A DNA stretch of 64,000 nucleotides from Ruegeria arenilitoris (GTDB taxonomy: Bacteria; Pseudomonadota; Alphaproteobacteria; Rhodobacterales; Rhodobacteraceae). The translations under genes were made by a program, and so were the position numbers. Every line of letters begins with the position of its first letter. Position 1 is the stretch's first letter. The notes under the pieces were generated by a model that saw nothing but the letters and a program-made list of their open reading frames with translations, did no database searches and was not told where the DNA came from. The DNA is taken from NCBI RefSeq assembly GCF_013035425.1, contig NZ_WQHX01000005.1, forward strand, positions 124,001 through 188,000. Reading direction: 5' to 3'. Of this stretch, positions 17,928-26,464 are shown in pieces.

Positions 17928-18755
17928 TTGGTGGCGCAATTGGAGGCACAAGGGCTTGTCTCATCGCTGGTACGATTCGAAACACTTTTCGGCGGACGCA
18001 CTAATCGGGTTTGGAAAGTTTTGGGCGGTGACAATGATGCGGTTCTGAAACTGTACCGCGCCCCTTTTGACAATCCACTTTTCCGGAACGACGCAGAATC
18101 TGAGGCAAAAACTTTACAGGCACTCAAGTGTACTGGGTTTGTCCCCAAAATAAGGGCGACAGGAGCATTCGAGAGTTCCAATTGGGTGCTCTACGACCAT
18201 GCACCGGGTACACCTTGGCAAGAAGGTGTTCAGAAAGTTGCTCAACTTCTACGTACACTACACGAATCCAGGATTAAATTAGATGCGCCTGCAGGGTGTA
18301 ACGGTACTGGTGATCTTGAAGCGCACGCTTTGCGTATCTTGGCGAAATGTCGAACGAACTCCAAAAGCCGCATGGACCGTTACAAACCCAAAACTTATAT
18401 TGCCCCGACCCGTGATACTCGCTTGATTCACGGCGATCCGGTTCCGGGCAATATTCTGGTATCTTCATCAGGATTGACTCTAATCGATTGGCAATGCCCG
18501 GCCTGGGGCGACCCTTGCGAGGATTTGGCAATTTTTTTATCACCTGCCATGCAATACATCTACCGTGGCGCACCACTAACCACGGCAGAAACAGACATGT
18601 TCCTAACTGCTTACGGACAGCCAAAAATTGCCGAGCGCTACAACGCACTGCGTGCTTGGTTTGCTTGGCGCATGGCGGCCTATTGCCTTTGGCGAATTGA
18701 AAACGGAGCTTTGGATTACTCGGCTGGATTCGATCTGGAAATAGCGACACTCTAA
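17928..18755 (+). CDS. Choline/aminoglycoside kinase-family phosphotransferase
   Basis: A ~275-residue kinase of the APH/choline-kinase fold. Visible parts are a nucleotide-binding loop LFGGRTNRVWKV, a lysine in AVLKLYRAPF, the catalytic motif LIHGDPVPGNIL (Brenner type) and the metal motif LIDWQCPAWGDPCEDLA. The substrate cannot be read; LicA/choline or thiamine-type small alcohols are plausible, and antibiotic resistance is not implied. The start is uncertain: a TTG at 17928 and a GTG at 17931 are both weak, no good ribosome binding site is visible, and the frame is open to 17886. It ends four bases from the convergent oxidase gene. Confidence 0.8.
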   Translation: MVAQLEAQGLVSSLVRFETLFGGRTNRVWKVLGGDNDAVLKLYRAPFDNPLFRNDAESEAKTLQALKCTGFVPKIRATGAFESSNWVLYDHAPGTPWQEGVQKVAQLLRTLHESRIKLDAPAGCNGTGDLEAHALRILAKCRTNSKSRMDRYKPKTYIAPTRDTRLIHGDPVPGNILVSSSGLTLIDWQCPAWGDPCEDLAIFLSPAMQYIYRGAPLTTAETDMFLTAYGQPKIAERYNALRAWFAWRMAAYCLWRIENGALDYSAGFDLEIATL

Positions 18756-18759
18756 ACTT

Positions 18760-20061
18760 TCAGAGATCAGCCAACGCCATCAACGCGTAGGCTGGCGGCA
18801 TCAAAGCGCGGCGCCAACGACCCAGTGGAAACCGCCGAGGAGGGGTGGAAATCGGCAGGGGAATTTCCGCTGGTTGCTGCATAGCTAATCGGGCGAGTGC
18901 CTGACCGCAATACGACCCCATCGCAACGCCGTTGCCGTGGTAAGCAAACCCCGCAAAGCATCCGGGTTGATCAGGAACGGCGCCCACAAATGGTAACAAG
19001 TCCCGGGCAAGACATACGAACCCCGACCAGATATTCGTGACTTCTACCTGCGACCAAGCAGGAAACATAACATGAAAATCCCGGAGCACCTTTTTGCGAA
19101 TTTTCGCCTCGGCCTTTGGGGAGGATATCAGCCCGCCTCGCATACCAAAGAGAAATCGTTTGTCTGGCATCAGGCGAAAGTAGTGCAGAAGGTGCCGTGT
19201 GTCATAGCATATCTGGTTCGAAGACCAGCCCTGTGCCTGTAATTCAACGTCCGTCAGAGGACGCGTTACGAGAACCGTTGATTGCGCAGGCATGTATCGG
19301 CCCGCCATCCAAAGTGGAAAGTCTTCACTGGAATAACCGTTTGTGCAAAACAAAACCTTCTCCGCACGCACGCTGCCCAATGGTGTGGAAAGTTGATACC
19401 CGACGGCAGTCTTTCGAACGTCCAACGCAGCACTGCGTTGAAATAGTTCCGCACCCTGATCACGCGCCGCCGCCGCCAAACCAAAAAGGTACTTTCTGGG
19501 GTTCAGCCCAAACCCGACCGGAGTGGTATACCCCCCAAAAAAAGTGCCACCCAGCCCTAGCGCCGGCAAATCGTCTGCTTCATGCAATACACCGCCTGCT
19601 TCACCTTTCTGCCGCAGCTTTTTCATTGCCTTCGCAGAATGGGCAAGCACCGTTTCACCTTTGGAATGGGTGTCGGCTTCAATCCGATACCGCGCCAGCA
19701 ACTCGGCAACCAGGTCGACTGCATCGACTTCCGCCTGCTCATATGCCTGCGCCGCAACCTCTCCGTACCGTTTTACCAAAGTCTCGGGCTTCAGCTTGGA
19801 CCCCCCCAGACAACAAAACCCTCCATTTCGACCGGAGGCGCCCCAACCGGGTTTCTCGGCCTCAAGCACAACAACGGATCTGCCTTCTTCGGCCAGATGC
19901 AAGGCTGCGGACAGACCTGTGAATCCGCCGCCGATGACTGCGACTTCAGCGTCTGATTCGCCACTTTGGATGGGCCAATCCGGTGCTTGAGTCGTCTCAT
20001 CCCACCAACAGTTTTGTCTTGGTCCAGGACCATAGCTATAGTTTGGGAAGATGCGCTTCAT
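18760..20061 (-). CDS. FAD-dependent amine oxidoreductase (PuuB/OrdL-like)
   Basis: A 433-residue DAO-family flavoenzyme. The FAD-binding motif VIGGGFTGLSAALHLAE starts at about residue 42, with WGASGRNGGF shortly after, as in gamma-glutamylputrescine oxidase and related oxidases. The C-terminal part has GFAYHGNGVAMGSYCG, the second FAD contact. Its start overlaps the end of potC by four bases (ATGA), making it the last gene of the polyamine transport operon. This placement supports oxidation of an imported polyamine or its glutamyl derivative, but no gamma-glutamylputrescine synthetase gene is adjacent, so the exact substrate is open. Confidence 0.85.
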   Translation of the reverse strand: MKRIFPNYSYGPGPRQNCWWDETTQAPDWPIQSGESDAEVAVIGGGFTGLSAALHLAEEGRSVVVLEAEKPGWGASGRNGGFCCLGGSKLKPETLVKRYGEVAAQAYEQAEVDAVDLVAELLARYRIEADTHSKGETVLAHSAKAMKKLRQKGEAGGVLHEADDLPALGLGGTFFGGYTTPVGFGLNPRKYLFGLAAAARDQGAELFQRSAALDVRKTAVGYQLSTPLGSVRAEKVLFCTNGYSSEDFPLWMAGRYMPAQSTVLVTRPLTDVELQAQGWSSNQICYDTRHLLHYFRLMPDKRFLFGMRGGLISSPKAEAKIRKKVLRDFHVMFPAWSQVEVTNIWSGFVCLARDLLPFVGAVPDQPGCFAGFAYHGNGVAMGSYCGQALARLAMQQPAEIPLPISTPPRRFPLGRWRRALMPPAYALMALADL

Positions 20062-20876
20062 TCCACACGCGCGGCAGCCAATTCATCCTGCCGTTGCCGC
20101 ATCATCGCACGTTTCGTCACAAGTGAAGCTGTAATTACCCCAATAGTGACAACGGCAATCATAAGCGTTGAAAGCGCGTTGATCTCGGGGCTTACACCGA
20201 GGCGTACTGCCGAGAATATTTTAATTGGAAGCGTCGTTGCTGACGGGCCCGAAGTGAATGAAGCGATCACCAAATCGTCCAGCGAAAGCGTAAAGGCAAG
20301 CAACCATCCCGATATCACCGCTGGCGCTATGATTGGAAGCGTAACCAGCCGAAAAGCCTGAGCGGGTGAACACCCCAGATCCAAAGCTGCCTCTTCCAAC
20401 GAGCGATCGAATGTAACCAATCGCGAAGATACGACCACGGAAACAAAACACATCGAAAACGTCGTATGTGCTAGTACAATGGTCAAGATACCCCGATCCA
20501 AACCAATGCCGATAAAAAGCAGCAAAAGCGAAAGGCCAGTTATCACTTCGGGCATCACCAATGGCGCGTAGATCATTCCTGAAAACAAGGTGCGACCAAA
20601 AAATCGACCCCCGCGCACCAGGACGTATGCTGCGGCTGTGCCAAGGGCTGTCGCCAAGGTCGAGGAAAATACCGCGACTCGCAAAGTGACCCAAGCGGCA
20701 TCCAAAAAAGCCTCGTTCTGAGCCAGTTCCCCGTACCATTTAGTCGAGAACCCAGCCCAAACCGTCACCAACTTACTTTCGTTGAAGCTGAAGATAATCA
20801 GGATGATCATCGGAATGTATAAGAAAGCAAACCCCAGCGTCAGGGATACAGTATTGAACCAGCTTAACTTGGTCAT
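20058..20876 (-). CDS. potC: Polyamine ABC transporter permease PotC/PotI
   Basis: A 272-residue permease with six hydrophobic segments. The cytoplasmic EAA loop appears as LEEAALDLGCSPAQAFRLVTLPIIAPAV. The N-terminus FLYIPMIILIIFSFNESK and LSLDDLVIASFTSGP are typical of the spermidine/putrescine subfamily. Start at 20876 (MTKLSWF) overlaps the potB stop by four bases; longer in-frame starts would extend far into potB. With PotB it forms the inner-membrane channel driven by PotA. Confidence 0.93.
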   Translation of the reverse strand: MTKLSWFNTVSLTLGFAFLYIPMIILIIFSFNESKLVTVWAGFSTKWYGELAQNEAFLDAAWVTLRVAVFSSTLATALGTAAAYVLVRGGRFFGRTLFSGMIYAPLVMPEVITGLSLLLLFIGIGLDRGILTIVLAHTTFSMCFVSVVVSSRLVTFDRSLEEAALDLGCSPAQAFRLVTLPIIAPAVISGWLLAFTLSLDDLVIASFTSGPSATTLPIKIFSAVRLGVSPEINALSTLMIAVVTIGVITASLVTKRAMMRQRQDELAAARVE

Positions 20877-21763
20877 TGTTCTGCCTCCGTCTGCTTTTGC
20901 TGGTTTCGCTGGAACAACACGATCGGAATAACCAGAATTAGCAGAAGGACGACTGCTACAGCACTGGCTACTGGCCAGTCTCGATTCGAGAAGAACTCCT
21001 CCCATAAAACTTTGCCTATCATCAGCGTGCCGGACCCACCCAACAGCGACGGGATAACAAATTCACCAATGACTGGGATCATCACCAAAAAGCATCCTGC
21101 AATAATTCCGGGTCGCGAAAGCGGCACGGTGATAAGCCAGAACGCCTGTATGCGAGAGCACCCCAAATCTTCGGCAGCCTCGATCAACGACCCATCCAAC
21201 CTTTCGAGCGCCGAGTAAATTGGTAGGATCATAAATGGAAGATAGGTGTAGACGATCCCGATATATACCGCGGTATTGGTGTTCAAAATGGTCAATGGGG
21301 TCGAGATGATACCGGTCCAAAGCAGCAACTGGTTCAGGTAGCCTTCGTTGCTGAGAATACCCATCCACGCATAAACCCGGATCAGAAATGACGTCCAAAA
21401 AGGTAGAATCACCAGCATCATCAATGTCGGCCGCCATTCTTGCGGCGCCCGGGCCATTCCATACGCAATCGGATAGCCGACCAACAGCGTGAAAAACGTT
21501 GAAATCAGCGCAATCTTGACGCTTGATAAGTAGGCTTTCCAGTAAAGATCATCCTCGGTCAACCAGACGAAGTTTTCAAAATCCAACTGGCTGAAAAACT
21601 CTTTGATCCCTGCCCATCCTTGGCTCAGGTCAAGCGTAGGAGTGTAAGGAGGAATGGCAAGTTCGGTGTCCGACAAAGAAATCTTTAATACGATGAAGAA
21701 GGGCACCAAGAACAGTGCCAGCAACCATACATAAGGTACTGCTATCAGAAAAGCGCGCCGCAT
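20873..21763 (-). CDS. potB: Polyamine ABC transporter permease PotB/PotH
   Basis: A 296-residue permease. The N-terminus MRRAFLIAVPYVWLLALFLVP is the first membrane segment. The EAA loop reads LIEAAEDLGCSRIQAFWLITVPLSRPG, and GEFVIPSLLGGSGTLMIGKV marks the PotB type. The ATG at 21763 shares one base with the TGA of potA (TGATG), so the start is well fixed and translation is coupled. Confidence 0.94.
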   Translation of the reverse strand: MRRAFLIAVPYVWLLALFLVPFFIVLKISLSDTELAIPPYTPTLDLSQGWAGIKEFFSQLDFENFVWLTEDDLYWKAYLSSVKIALISTFFTLLVGYPIAYGMARAPQEWRPTLMMLVILPFWTSFLIRVYAWMGILSNEGYLNQLLLWTGIISTPLTILNTNTAVYIGIVYTYLPFMILPIYSALERLDGSLIEAAEDLGCSRIQAFWLITVPLSRPGIIAGCFLVMIPVIGEFVIPSLLGGSGTLMIGKVLWEEFFSNRDWPVASAVAVVLLLILVIPIVLFQRNQQKQTEAEQ

Positions 21764-22890
21764 CAGCTGGCCAACAGGACCGCGGCAGTGGCTGTCCAAG
21801 ACAACCAAACCGGGTCTTCCCAAGAAAATGAGCGCCGCGAAATTCGACGTGTGTTGGCCGTCTGCGCCTTAATTATCGTGCCATTCGGCAACTGGACGTG
21901 ATAGGTGGATAGGTTCCCTAAATAGGCAATGTCATGCACCTTACCCTGAATCGCGTTAACTGCTTCTGCGGGGCGTTCCGCCGAGATCGTCACCTTTTCT
22001 GGCCGGATCGCCAGATGACAAGTTTGCCCATTACTGAACGACGTAGCCGAGGTTGCAGTAATCGGCGCCTGCCCTTCAGCCCAATCGATTTGGTAGGCGT
22101 CATCCCCGTTCGCGGTGGCGCGTCCCGGTATAATGTTTACGTCACCAATAAAGTCAGCCACATAAACCGAAGCTGGTGTTTCGTATATTCGATCCGGTGT
22201 GGCCACCTGCATCAACTTGCCTTGATCCATTACAGCCACACGACTGGCAACAGTCATGGCTTCTTCCTGATCGTGGGTAACGATCACAAAAGTGGTGCCG
22301 GTTTTTTCTTGAATATCCATCAATTCAAACTGCGTATCCTGGCGCAGTTTTTTGTCCAACGCGCCCAGAGGCTCGTCCAGCAGTAGCAATTTAGGGGCTT
22401 TGGCTAGGGACCTCGCCAACGCCACCCGCTGACGTTGGCCACCGGAAATTTGATGCGGCTTCCGTCTTGCAAACTGTTCCAATCGGGTCAGCCGCAACAT
22501 CTCTTCGACACGATCTTCCAAATCGTGCTTGGGCACGTTGTTCCTGCGCAAACCAAAGGCGATGTTGTCCCAAACGCTGAGATGCGGAAACAACGCGTAA
22601 GACTGGAACATCATGTTGACAGCACGCTTGTTGGGCGGGATCGGATCAATGTCCTGCCCGCCCAACAAGATGTGCCCATCTGTTGGGGTTTCGAAACCGG
22701 CCAACATCCGCATCATTGTGGTTTTGCCACAGCCCGACGGGCCCAACAAAGCAAAGAATTCTTTTTCAAAAATATCCAGAGACAGATTGTCGATAGCCGT
22801 AAACTCACCAAACCTTTTGGTGACATTCTGGAATTGGATCAAAGGTTTCGCCTGTGGATCATCCCACGGCGCAAAGACGCTAGAGTTCAA
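21763..22890 (-). CDS. potA: Polyamine ABC transporter ATP-binding protein PotA/PotG
   Basis: A 375-residue ATPase. Walker A GPSGCGKTT at 50-58, Q-loop FQSYALFPH, signature SGGQRQRVAL, Walker B LLLLDEP and the switch VTHDQEEAM are present. The C-terminal ~120 residues form the TOBE regulatory domain. The N-terminus VFAPWDDPQAKPLIQF fits the family, and the only start that keeps it is a TTG at 22890. This TTG overlaps the TGA of a possible 15-codon leader frame (22887-22934). A 67-base gap with a hairpin separates the gene from potF. Confidence 0.94.
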   Translation of the reverse strand: MNSSVFAPWDDPQAKPLIQFQNVTKRFGEFTAIDNLSLDIFEKEFFALLGPSGCGKTTMMRMLAGFETPTDGHILLGGQDIDPIPPNKRAVNMMFQSYALFPHLSVWDNIAFGLRRNNVPKHDLEDRVEEMLRLTRLEQFARRKPHQISGGQRQRVALARSLAKAPKLLLLDEPLGALDKKLRQDTQFELMDIQEKTGTTFVIVTHDQEEAMTVASRVAVMDQGKLMQVATPDRIYETPASVYVADFIGDVNIIPGRATANGDDAYQIDWAEGQAPITATSATSFSNGQTCHLAIRPEKVTISAERPAEAVNAIQGKVHDIAYLGNLSTYHVQLPNGTIIKAQTANTRRISRRSFSWEDPVWLSWTATAAVLLAS

Positions 22891-22920
22891 AACGGCCCCC
22901 GTTCGTCGGTCTGGAGAAAG

Positions 22921-22945
22921 GGCAAGGCGCGCATAACGCCTTGCC
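22921..22945 (-). terminator. Attenuator-like hairpin between potF and potA
   Basis: A perfect 9-bp stem (GGCAAGGCG at 22921-22929, CGCCTTGCC at 22937-22945) with a 7-base loop, in the 67-base gap after the binding-protein gene. On the minus strand a pyrimidine-rich CCTTTCTCC follows rather than a long U tract. Partial termination or 3'-end protection here would give more binding protein than membrane components, as in many ABC operons. Confidence 0.6.
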
Positions 22946-22957
22946 TGGAAAATCGGA

Positions 22958-24043
22958 TCAGGTGCCCGATTTTATCTTGGTCCAAAGACGCGTAACAACG
23001 CGCTGGGTTTTTGCTGGATAGGGCGTCGTGATATACAAGTTCTGCATTGTACTATCATCCGGATAAATCGCCGGATCGCCAATTACGTCCTCTTCCAGAA
23101 ATTCTTGAGAGGCTTCGTTGCCGTTTGCATAGTACACATAGTTAGAAGCCGTCGCCATGTTGTTGGCGTCCAGAATAAAGTTCAGGAACTTGTGTGCGCC
23201 TTCGGGATTCGGTGCATCAGCAGGGATCGCCATCTGGTCGAACCACATCAATGACCCTTCGGCAAAAGGATGGTATTCGATCTCGACCCCGTTTTCAGCT
23301 TCGGCAGCACGGTCGCGTGCTTGCAGAATGTCACCTGACCAACCTACAGCAATACAGATATCGCCGTTTGCGAGCGCGTTGATGTATTCTGAGCTGTGAA
23401 ACTTTTGAATATGAGGACGCACACTAACCAGAATCTCTTCTGTCTTGCCAATCACGTCAGTGTCGTGGCTGTCAGGATCTTCGCCGATGTATTGCAAAAC
23501 CATCGGAATTATCTCCGAAGGCGCATCAAGGAAATGCACGCCGCAAGACGCGAGCTTCTCCATATTCTCGGGCTTCAGCACTAAGTCCATGCTGTTCAGG
23601 GCAACGTCATCACCCAGCACTTCCTTCACCTTTCCGACGTTCACACCAATGCCAGTGGTGCCCCACATGTAGTTGATCGAATAAGCGTTATTTGGGTCGT
23701 ACCCGGCCGTACGTTCTTGAATGACATCCCAAAGGTTGCCTGCATTAGACAACTGTGACATGTCCAGTTCCTGAAATGCTCCGGCCTGGATCTGACGTTG
23801 CAAAAACGTGCCCGACGGAACCACAACGTCGTAGCCCGAACCGCCTGCCAGCATTTTGGTTTCCAGAACCTCGTTACTGTCAAAAACGTCATAGATCAGG
23901 GTCAATCCTGTTTCTTCTTCAAACTTGCTTAGCAAGCTTTCATCGATGTAATCCGACCAATTGTAGACCCGCACTTCTTCAGCGAAAGCCGCCGAAGTCC
24001 CCAGTGCCATGATCGCTGTCATCGTCAGCGCTTTTAGTTTCAT
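22958..24043 (-). CDS. potF: Polyamine ABC transporter substrate-binding protein (PotF/PotD-like)
   Basis: A 361-residue periplasmic protein with a signal peptide (MKLKALTMTAIMALGTSAAFA, cleavage after AFA). The mature start EEVRVYNWSDYIDE is the family hallmark, and YNWSDYI plus the later AVGWSGDILQAR and WFDQMAIP blocks line the polyamine site of PotF. This residue pattern favours putrescine over spermidine, but that is inference. GGGAGAAG lies well placed before the ATG at 24043. It is the first gene of the minus-strand operon and diverges from the GntR gene. Confidence 0.93.
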   Translation of the reverse strand: MKLKALTMTAIMALGTSAAFAEEVRVYNWSDYIDESLLSKFEEETGLTLIYDVFDSNEVLETKMLAGGSGYDVVVPSGTFLQRQIQAGAFQELDMSQLSNAGNLWDVIQERTAGYDPNNAYSINYMWGTTGIGVNVGKVKEVLGDDVALNSMDLVLKPENMEKLASCGVHFLDAPSEIIPMVLQYIGEDPDSHDTDVIGKTEEILVSVRPHIQKFHSSEYINALANGDICIAVGWSGDILQARDRAAEAENGVEIEYHPFAEGSLMWFDQMAIPADAPNPEGAHKFLNFILDANNMATASNYVYYANGNEASQEFLEEDVIGDPAIYPDDSTMQNLYITTPYPAKTQRVVTRLWTKIKSGT

Positions 24044-24085
24044 TGTCTTCTCCCTGTAGATGTACGGGTATTTTCCCGTTTTTTA

Positions 24086-24097
24086 GGATTTGATCAA
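24086..24097. promoter_or_regulatory. TTGATCAA motif, copy 1
   Basis: GGATTTGATCAA at 24086-24097 contains the palindrome TTGATCAA (24090-24097). It lies in the 131-base gap between divergent potF and the GntR gene. The identical 12-mer recurs exactly 100 bases further on, and a close copy lies in the aminotransferase promoter. Candidate operator for the GntR protein. Confidence 0.5.
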
Positions 24098-24174
24098 GTT
24101 TTGCGTTTTTCCGAGATCGAGCTTATGGTTTCATGGGGCTTCACTGTTGACAAGTCACAGGGGCCTGAACCGGG

Positions 24175-24870
24175 ATGAACCAATTGGATTTGATCAAAAA
24201 TAAGGCAACCGCAGCTCAGATGAATAATGAGAAACAACCCGCGCACGAGCAGGTATACCAAACCCTCAAGGCACAGATTCTGTTTGGCGATCTTGTTCCA
24301 GGTCAGCCCGTTACAATTCAGGGCCTGAGTGATTCGCTGGGCGTCGGCATGACACCGGTCCGCGAAGCCATCCGCAGGTTAATCTCGGACGGCGCGTTGG
24401 TGTTTCAAGGCAACCGCAGAGTCAGCGTTCCGCTGCTGTCGGACGTTCATGTGCAAGAGTTGATATTTGCAAGAAAGGCCATAGAATCAGAGCTTTCCAA
24501 GCGAGCTATCGCAAATCTCAACGAGGCGAACATCGATCGGTTGGAGCAGTTGGACAAGCAATTGGATCGCACCATTTCGGAAGGGGACGTGGGCGGCTAC
24601 CTGCGTTTGAACCACGCCTTTCATGAAACCCTTTACTCCTTTGCCGACGCGCCGATCTTGTCCGATCTGGCTGAGCGTTTGTGGCTGAGATTCGGGCCGT
24701 CTTTACGCGTCGTCTGCGGCCGATTCGGCACCCAAAGTTTGCCGGACAGGCACAAGGATATCATCTCGGCACTTCGTAACCGGGACTCAGAAAAGGCCGC
24801 GTTGGCCACGGCGCAAGACGTCGAACAAGGCATGGATTTGATATCTGGCGCTCTGGCGACCCGCACTTAG
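24175..24870 (+). CDS. GntR/FadR-type transcriptional regulator with FCD domain
   Basis: A 231-residue regulator. The N-terminal winged helix spans about residues 22-85 (HEQVYQTLKAQILFGDLVPG, SDSLGVGMTPVREAIRRL). The all-helical FCD effector domain follows, with the metal-ligand histidine in LNHAFHETLY. Set between the polyamine transport operon and the polyamine-type aminotransferase, it is the probable local regulator. A second in-frame start at 24220 (MNNEKQPAH) would leave the second TTGATCAA motif in the leader; I keep the first ATG with reservation. Confidence 0.88.
   Translation: MNQLDLIKNKATAAQMNNEKQPAHEQVYQTLKAQILFGDLVPGQPVTIQGLSDSLGVGMTPVREAIRRLISDGALVFQGNRRVSVPLLSDVHVQELIFARKAIESELSKRAIANLNEANIDRLEQLDKQLDRTISEGDVGGYLRLNHAFHETLYSFADAPILSDLAERLWLRFGPSLRVVCGRFGTQSLPDRHKDIISALRNRDSEKAALATAQDVEQGMDLISGALATRT
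24186..24197. promoter_or_regulatory. TTGATCAA motif, copy 2
   Basis: The second exact copy of GGATTTGATCAA, 12-26 bases into the annotated GntR gene. If translation really starts at 24220 this copy is in the leader, which would suit autoregulation. Confidence 0.4.
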
Positions 24871-24882
24871 AATGCGATTCGA

Positions 24883-24910
24883 TTGACAGCAATTAATTTG
24901 ATCATATTCT
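24883..24910 (+). promoter_or_regulatory. Promoter of the aminotransferase with overlapping TTGATCA motif
   Basis: TTGACA at 24883-24888 is a perfect -35; TATTCT at 24905-24910 is a fair -10 at 16 bases. The spacer contains ATTTGATCAT (24896-24905), a near copy of the two motifs around the GntR start. A repressor bound there would block RNA polymerase. Confidence 0.55.
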
Positions 24911-24941
24911 AGCCCCGAACGCTCTTGCAGGAGATTCTTTG

Positions 24942-26339
24942 ATGTCGACCATTACCAATCACATGCCGACCGCCGAACTACAGGCCCTGGATTCGGCGCA
25001 TCACATACACCCGTTCTCGGCTAATAACTCGCTGGGGAAAGAAGGCGCGCGCGTCATCACCAGGGCAAAAGGCATCTACCTGACTGACAGCGACGGTGAG
25101 GAAATCCTCGATGCAATGGCCGGGCTGTGGTGTGTCAATATCGGCTACGGCCGGGACGAATTGGCCGAAGCAGCTGCACGGCAGATGCGGGAACTTCCCT
25201 ACTACAACACGTTTTTTAAAACGACTCACGTGCCCGCAATAGCGCTGGCCGCGAAGTTAGCGGAGTTGGCACCCGGTGATTTGAACCATGTGTTTTTTGC
25301 TGCGGGCGGGTCCGAAGCGAACGACACCAACATTCGATTGGTCCGTACCTACTGGGCTGAAAAAGGTCAGCCGGAAAAGAACATCATCATTAGCCGCAAG
25401 AATGCCTATCACGGATCATCCGTTGGGTCGGCGTCTTTGGGCGGTATGGCTGGAATGCATGCTCAGGGCGGCATCCCGATTCCCAACATCCACCACATCA
25501 ATCAACCAAACTGGTGGGCAGAAGGCGGCGACTCGCAACCCGAAGAGTTCGGTCTGGCGCGCGCTCGTGAACTGGAAGAGGCCATACTGGAACTGGGCGA
25601 AGACCGCGTTGCCGCGTTTATCGCGGAACCCGTACAAGGCGCCGGTGGCGTTATTGTTGCCCCTGATTCTTACTGGCCAGAAATCCAACGCATTTGCGAC
25701 AAGTATGACATCCTTCTGATTGCGGATGAGGTTATTTGCGGATTTGGCCGGACAGGAAATTGGTTTGGTTCCCAGACAGTTGGAATTAGGCCCGATATCA
25801 TGACGATCGCCAAAGGCCTGAGTTCGGGATACGCCCCAATCGGTGGTTCGATCGTCAGTGACGAGATTGCAGAAGTGATCGGCGGAACGGAATTCAATCA
25901 CGGCTACACTTATTCCGGCCACCCGGTCGCGGCTGCGGTCGCTTTGGAAAATCTGCGTATCCTAGAAGAAGAAAAAATCGTGGATCACGTACGGGATGTC
26001 GCCGCCCCTTATCTGAAGAAAAAGTGGGAAGCATTGGCAGATCATCCGCTGGTAGGAGAGGCTAAGATCGTCGGCATGATGGCGTCAATTGCGCTTACCC
26101 CCGACAAAGCGAGCCGCGCCAAGTTCGCGTCCGATCCCGGCACTGTAGGCTATGTCTGCCGCGATCGGTGTTTCGCGAATAACCTGATAATGCGCCATGT
26201 AGGTGACCGTATGATCATCTCACCACCATTGATCCTTACAACCGATGACATCGATGAGATGTTCGTACGCATCCATAAGTCTTTGGATGAGGCGCAGGCC
26301 GACATCATCGAAAAAGGACTTATGAAGGCAGCTTCGTAA
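24942..26339 (+). CDS. Class III aminotransferase, putrescine/polyamine type
   Basis: A 465-residue PLP enzyme. Schiff-base Lys291 sits in TIAKGLSSGYAPIGG and Asp262 in LLIADEVICGFGRTG. The N-terminus HHIHPFSANNSLGKEGARVI and GLWCVNIGYGRDEL match the omega-amino acid/putrescine-pyruvate (SpuC-like) group. The expected reaction moves an amino group from putrescine, spermidine or a similar diamine to pyruvate, giving an aminoaldehyde. AGGAG at about 24929 fixes the ATG at 24942. Linkage to pot genes and a shared promoter motif support a role in polyamine use. Confidence 0.9.
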   Translation: MSTITNHMPTAELQALDSAHHIHPFSANNSLGKEGARVITRAKGIYLTDSDGEEILDAMAGLWCVNIGYGRDELAEAAARQMRELPYYNTFFKTTHVPAIALAAKLAELAPGDLNHVFFAAGGSEANDTNIRLVRTYWAEKGQPEKNIIISRKNAYHGSSVGSASLGGMAGMHAQGGIPIPNIHHINQPNWWAEGGDSQPEEFGLARARELEEAILELGEDRVAAFIAEPVQGAGGVIVAPDSYWPEIQRICDKYDILLIADEVICGFGRTGNWFGSQTVGIRPDIMTIAKGLSSGYAPIGGSIVSDEIAEVIGGTEFNHGYTYSGHPVAAAVALENLRILEEEKIVDHVRDVAAPYLKKKWEALADHPLVGEAKIVGMMASIALTPDKASRAKFASDPGTVGYVCRDRCFANNLIMRHVGDRMIISPPLILTTDDIDEMFVRIHKSLDEAQADIIEKGLMKAAS

Positions 26340-26368
26340 GGGTTAAAATTTACTTTTCTGGTCACGCA

Positions 26369-26390
26369 GGGCGGTTGTCTGGGACCGCCC
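26369..26390 (+). terminator. Hairpin after the aminotransferase gene
   Basis: GGGCGGT (26369-26375) pairs with ACCGCCC (26384-26390) around an 8-base loop, 30 bases after the stop. It is followed by TTCC only, so it is a weak or Rho-aided terminator. Confidence 0.45.
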
Positions 26391-26464
26391 TTCCGTGATC
26401 TCAACAGCGGTAATTGTGGCCCTTTCAATTACGTTCACTTCTGACTTCCCGGAGCAAGAAATGC

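Noticed and set aside
17928-18755. Aminoglycoside resistance gene
   Set aside because: The kinase fold is shared with choline and other small-molecule kinases; nothing in the context indicates resistance or mobility.
19116-19922. Plus-strand frame of 268 codons
   Set aside because: Antisense to the FAD oxidoreductase; Pro/Arg-rich, no domain.
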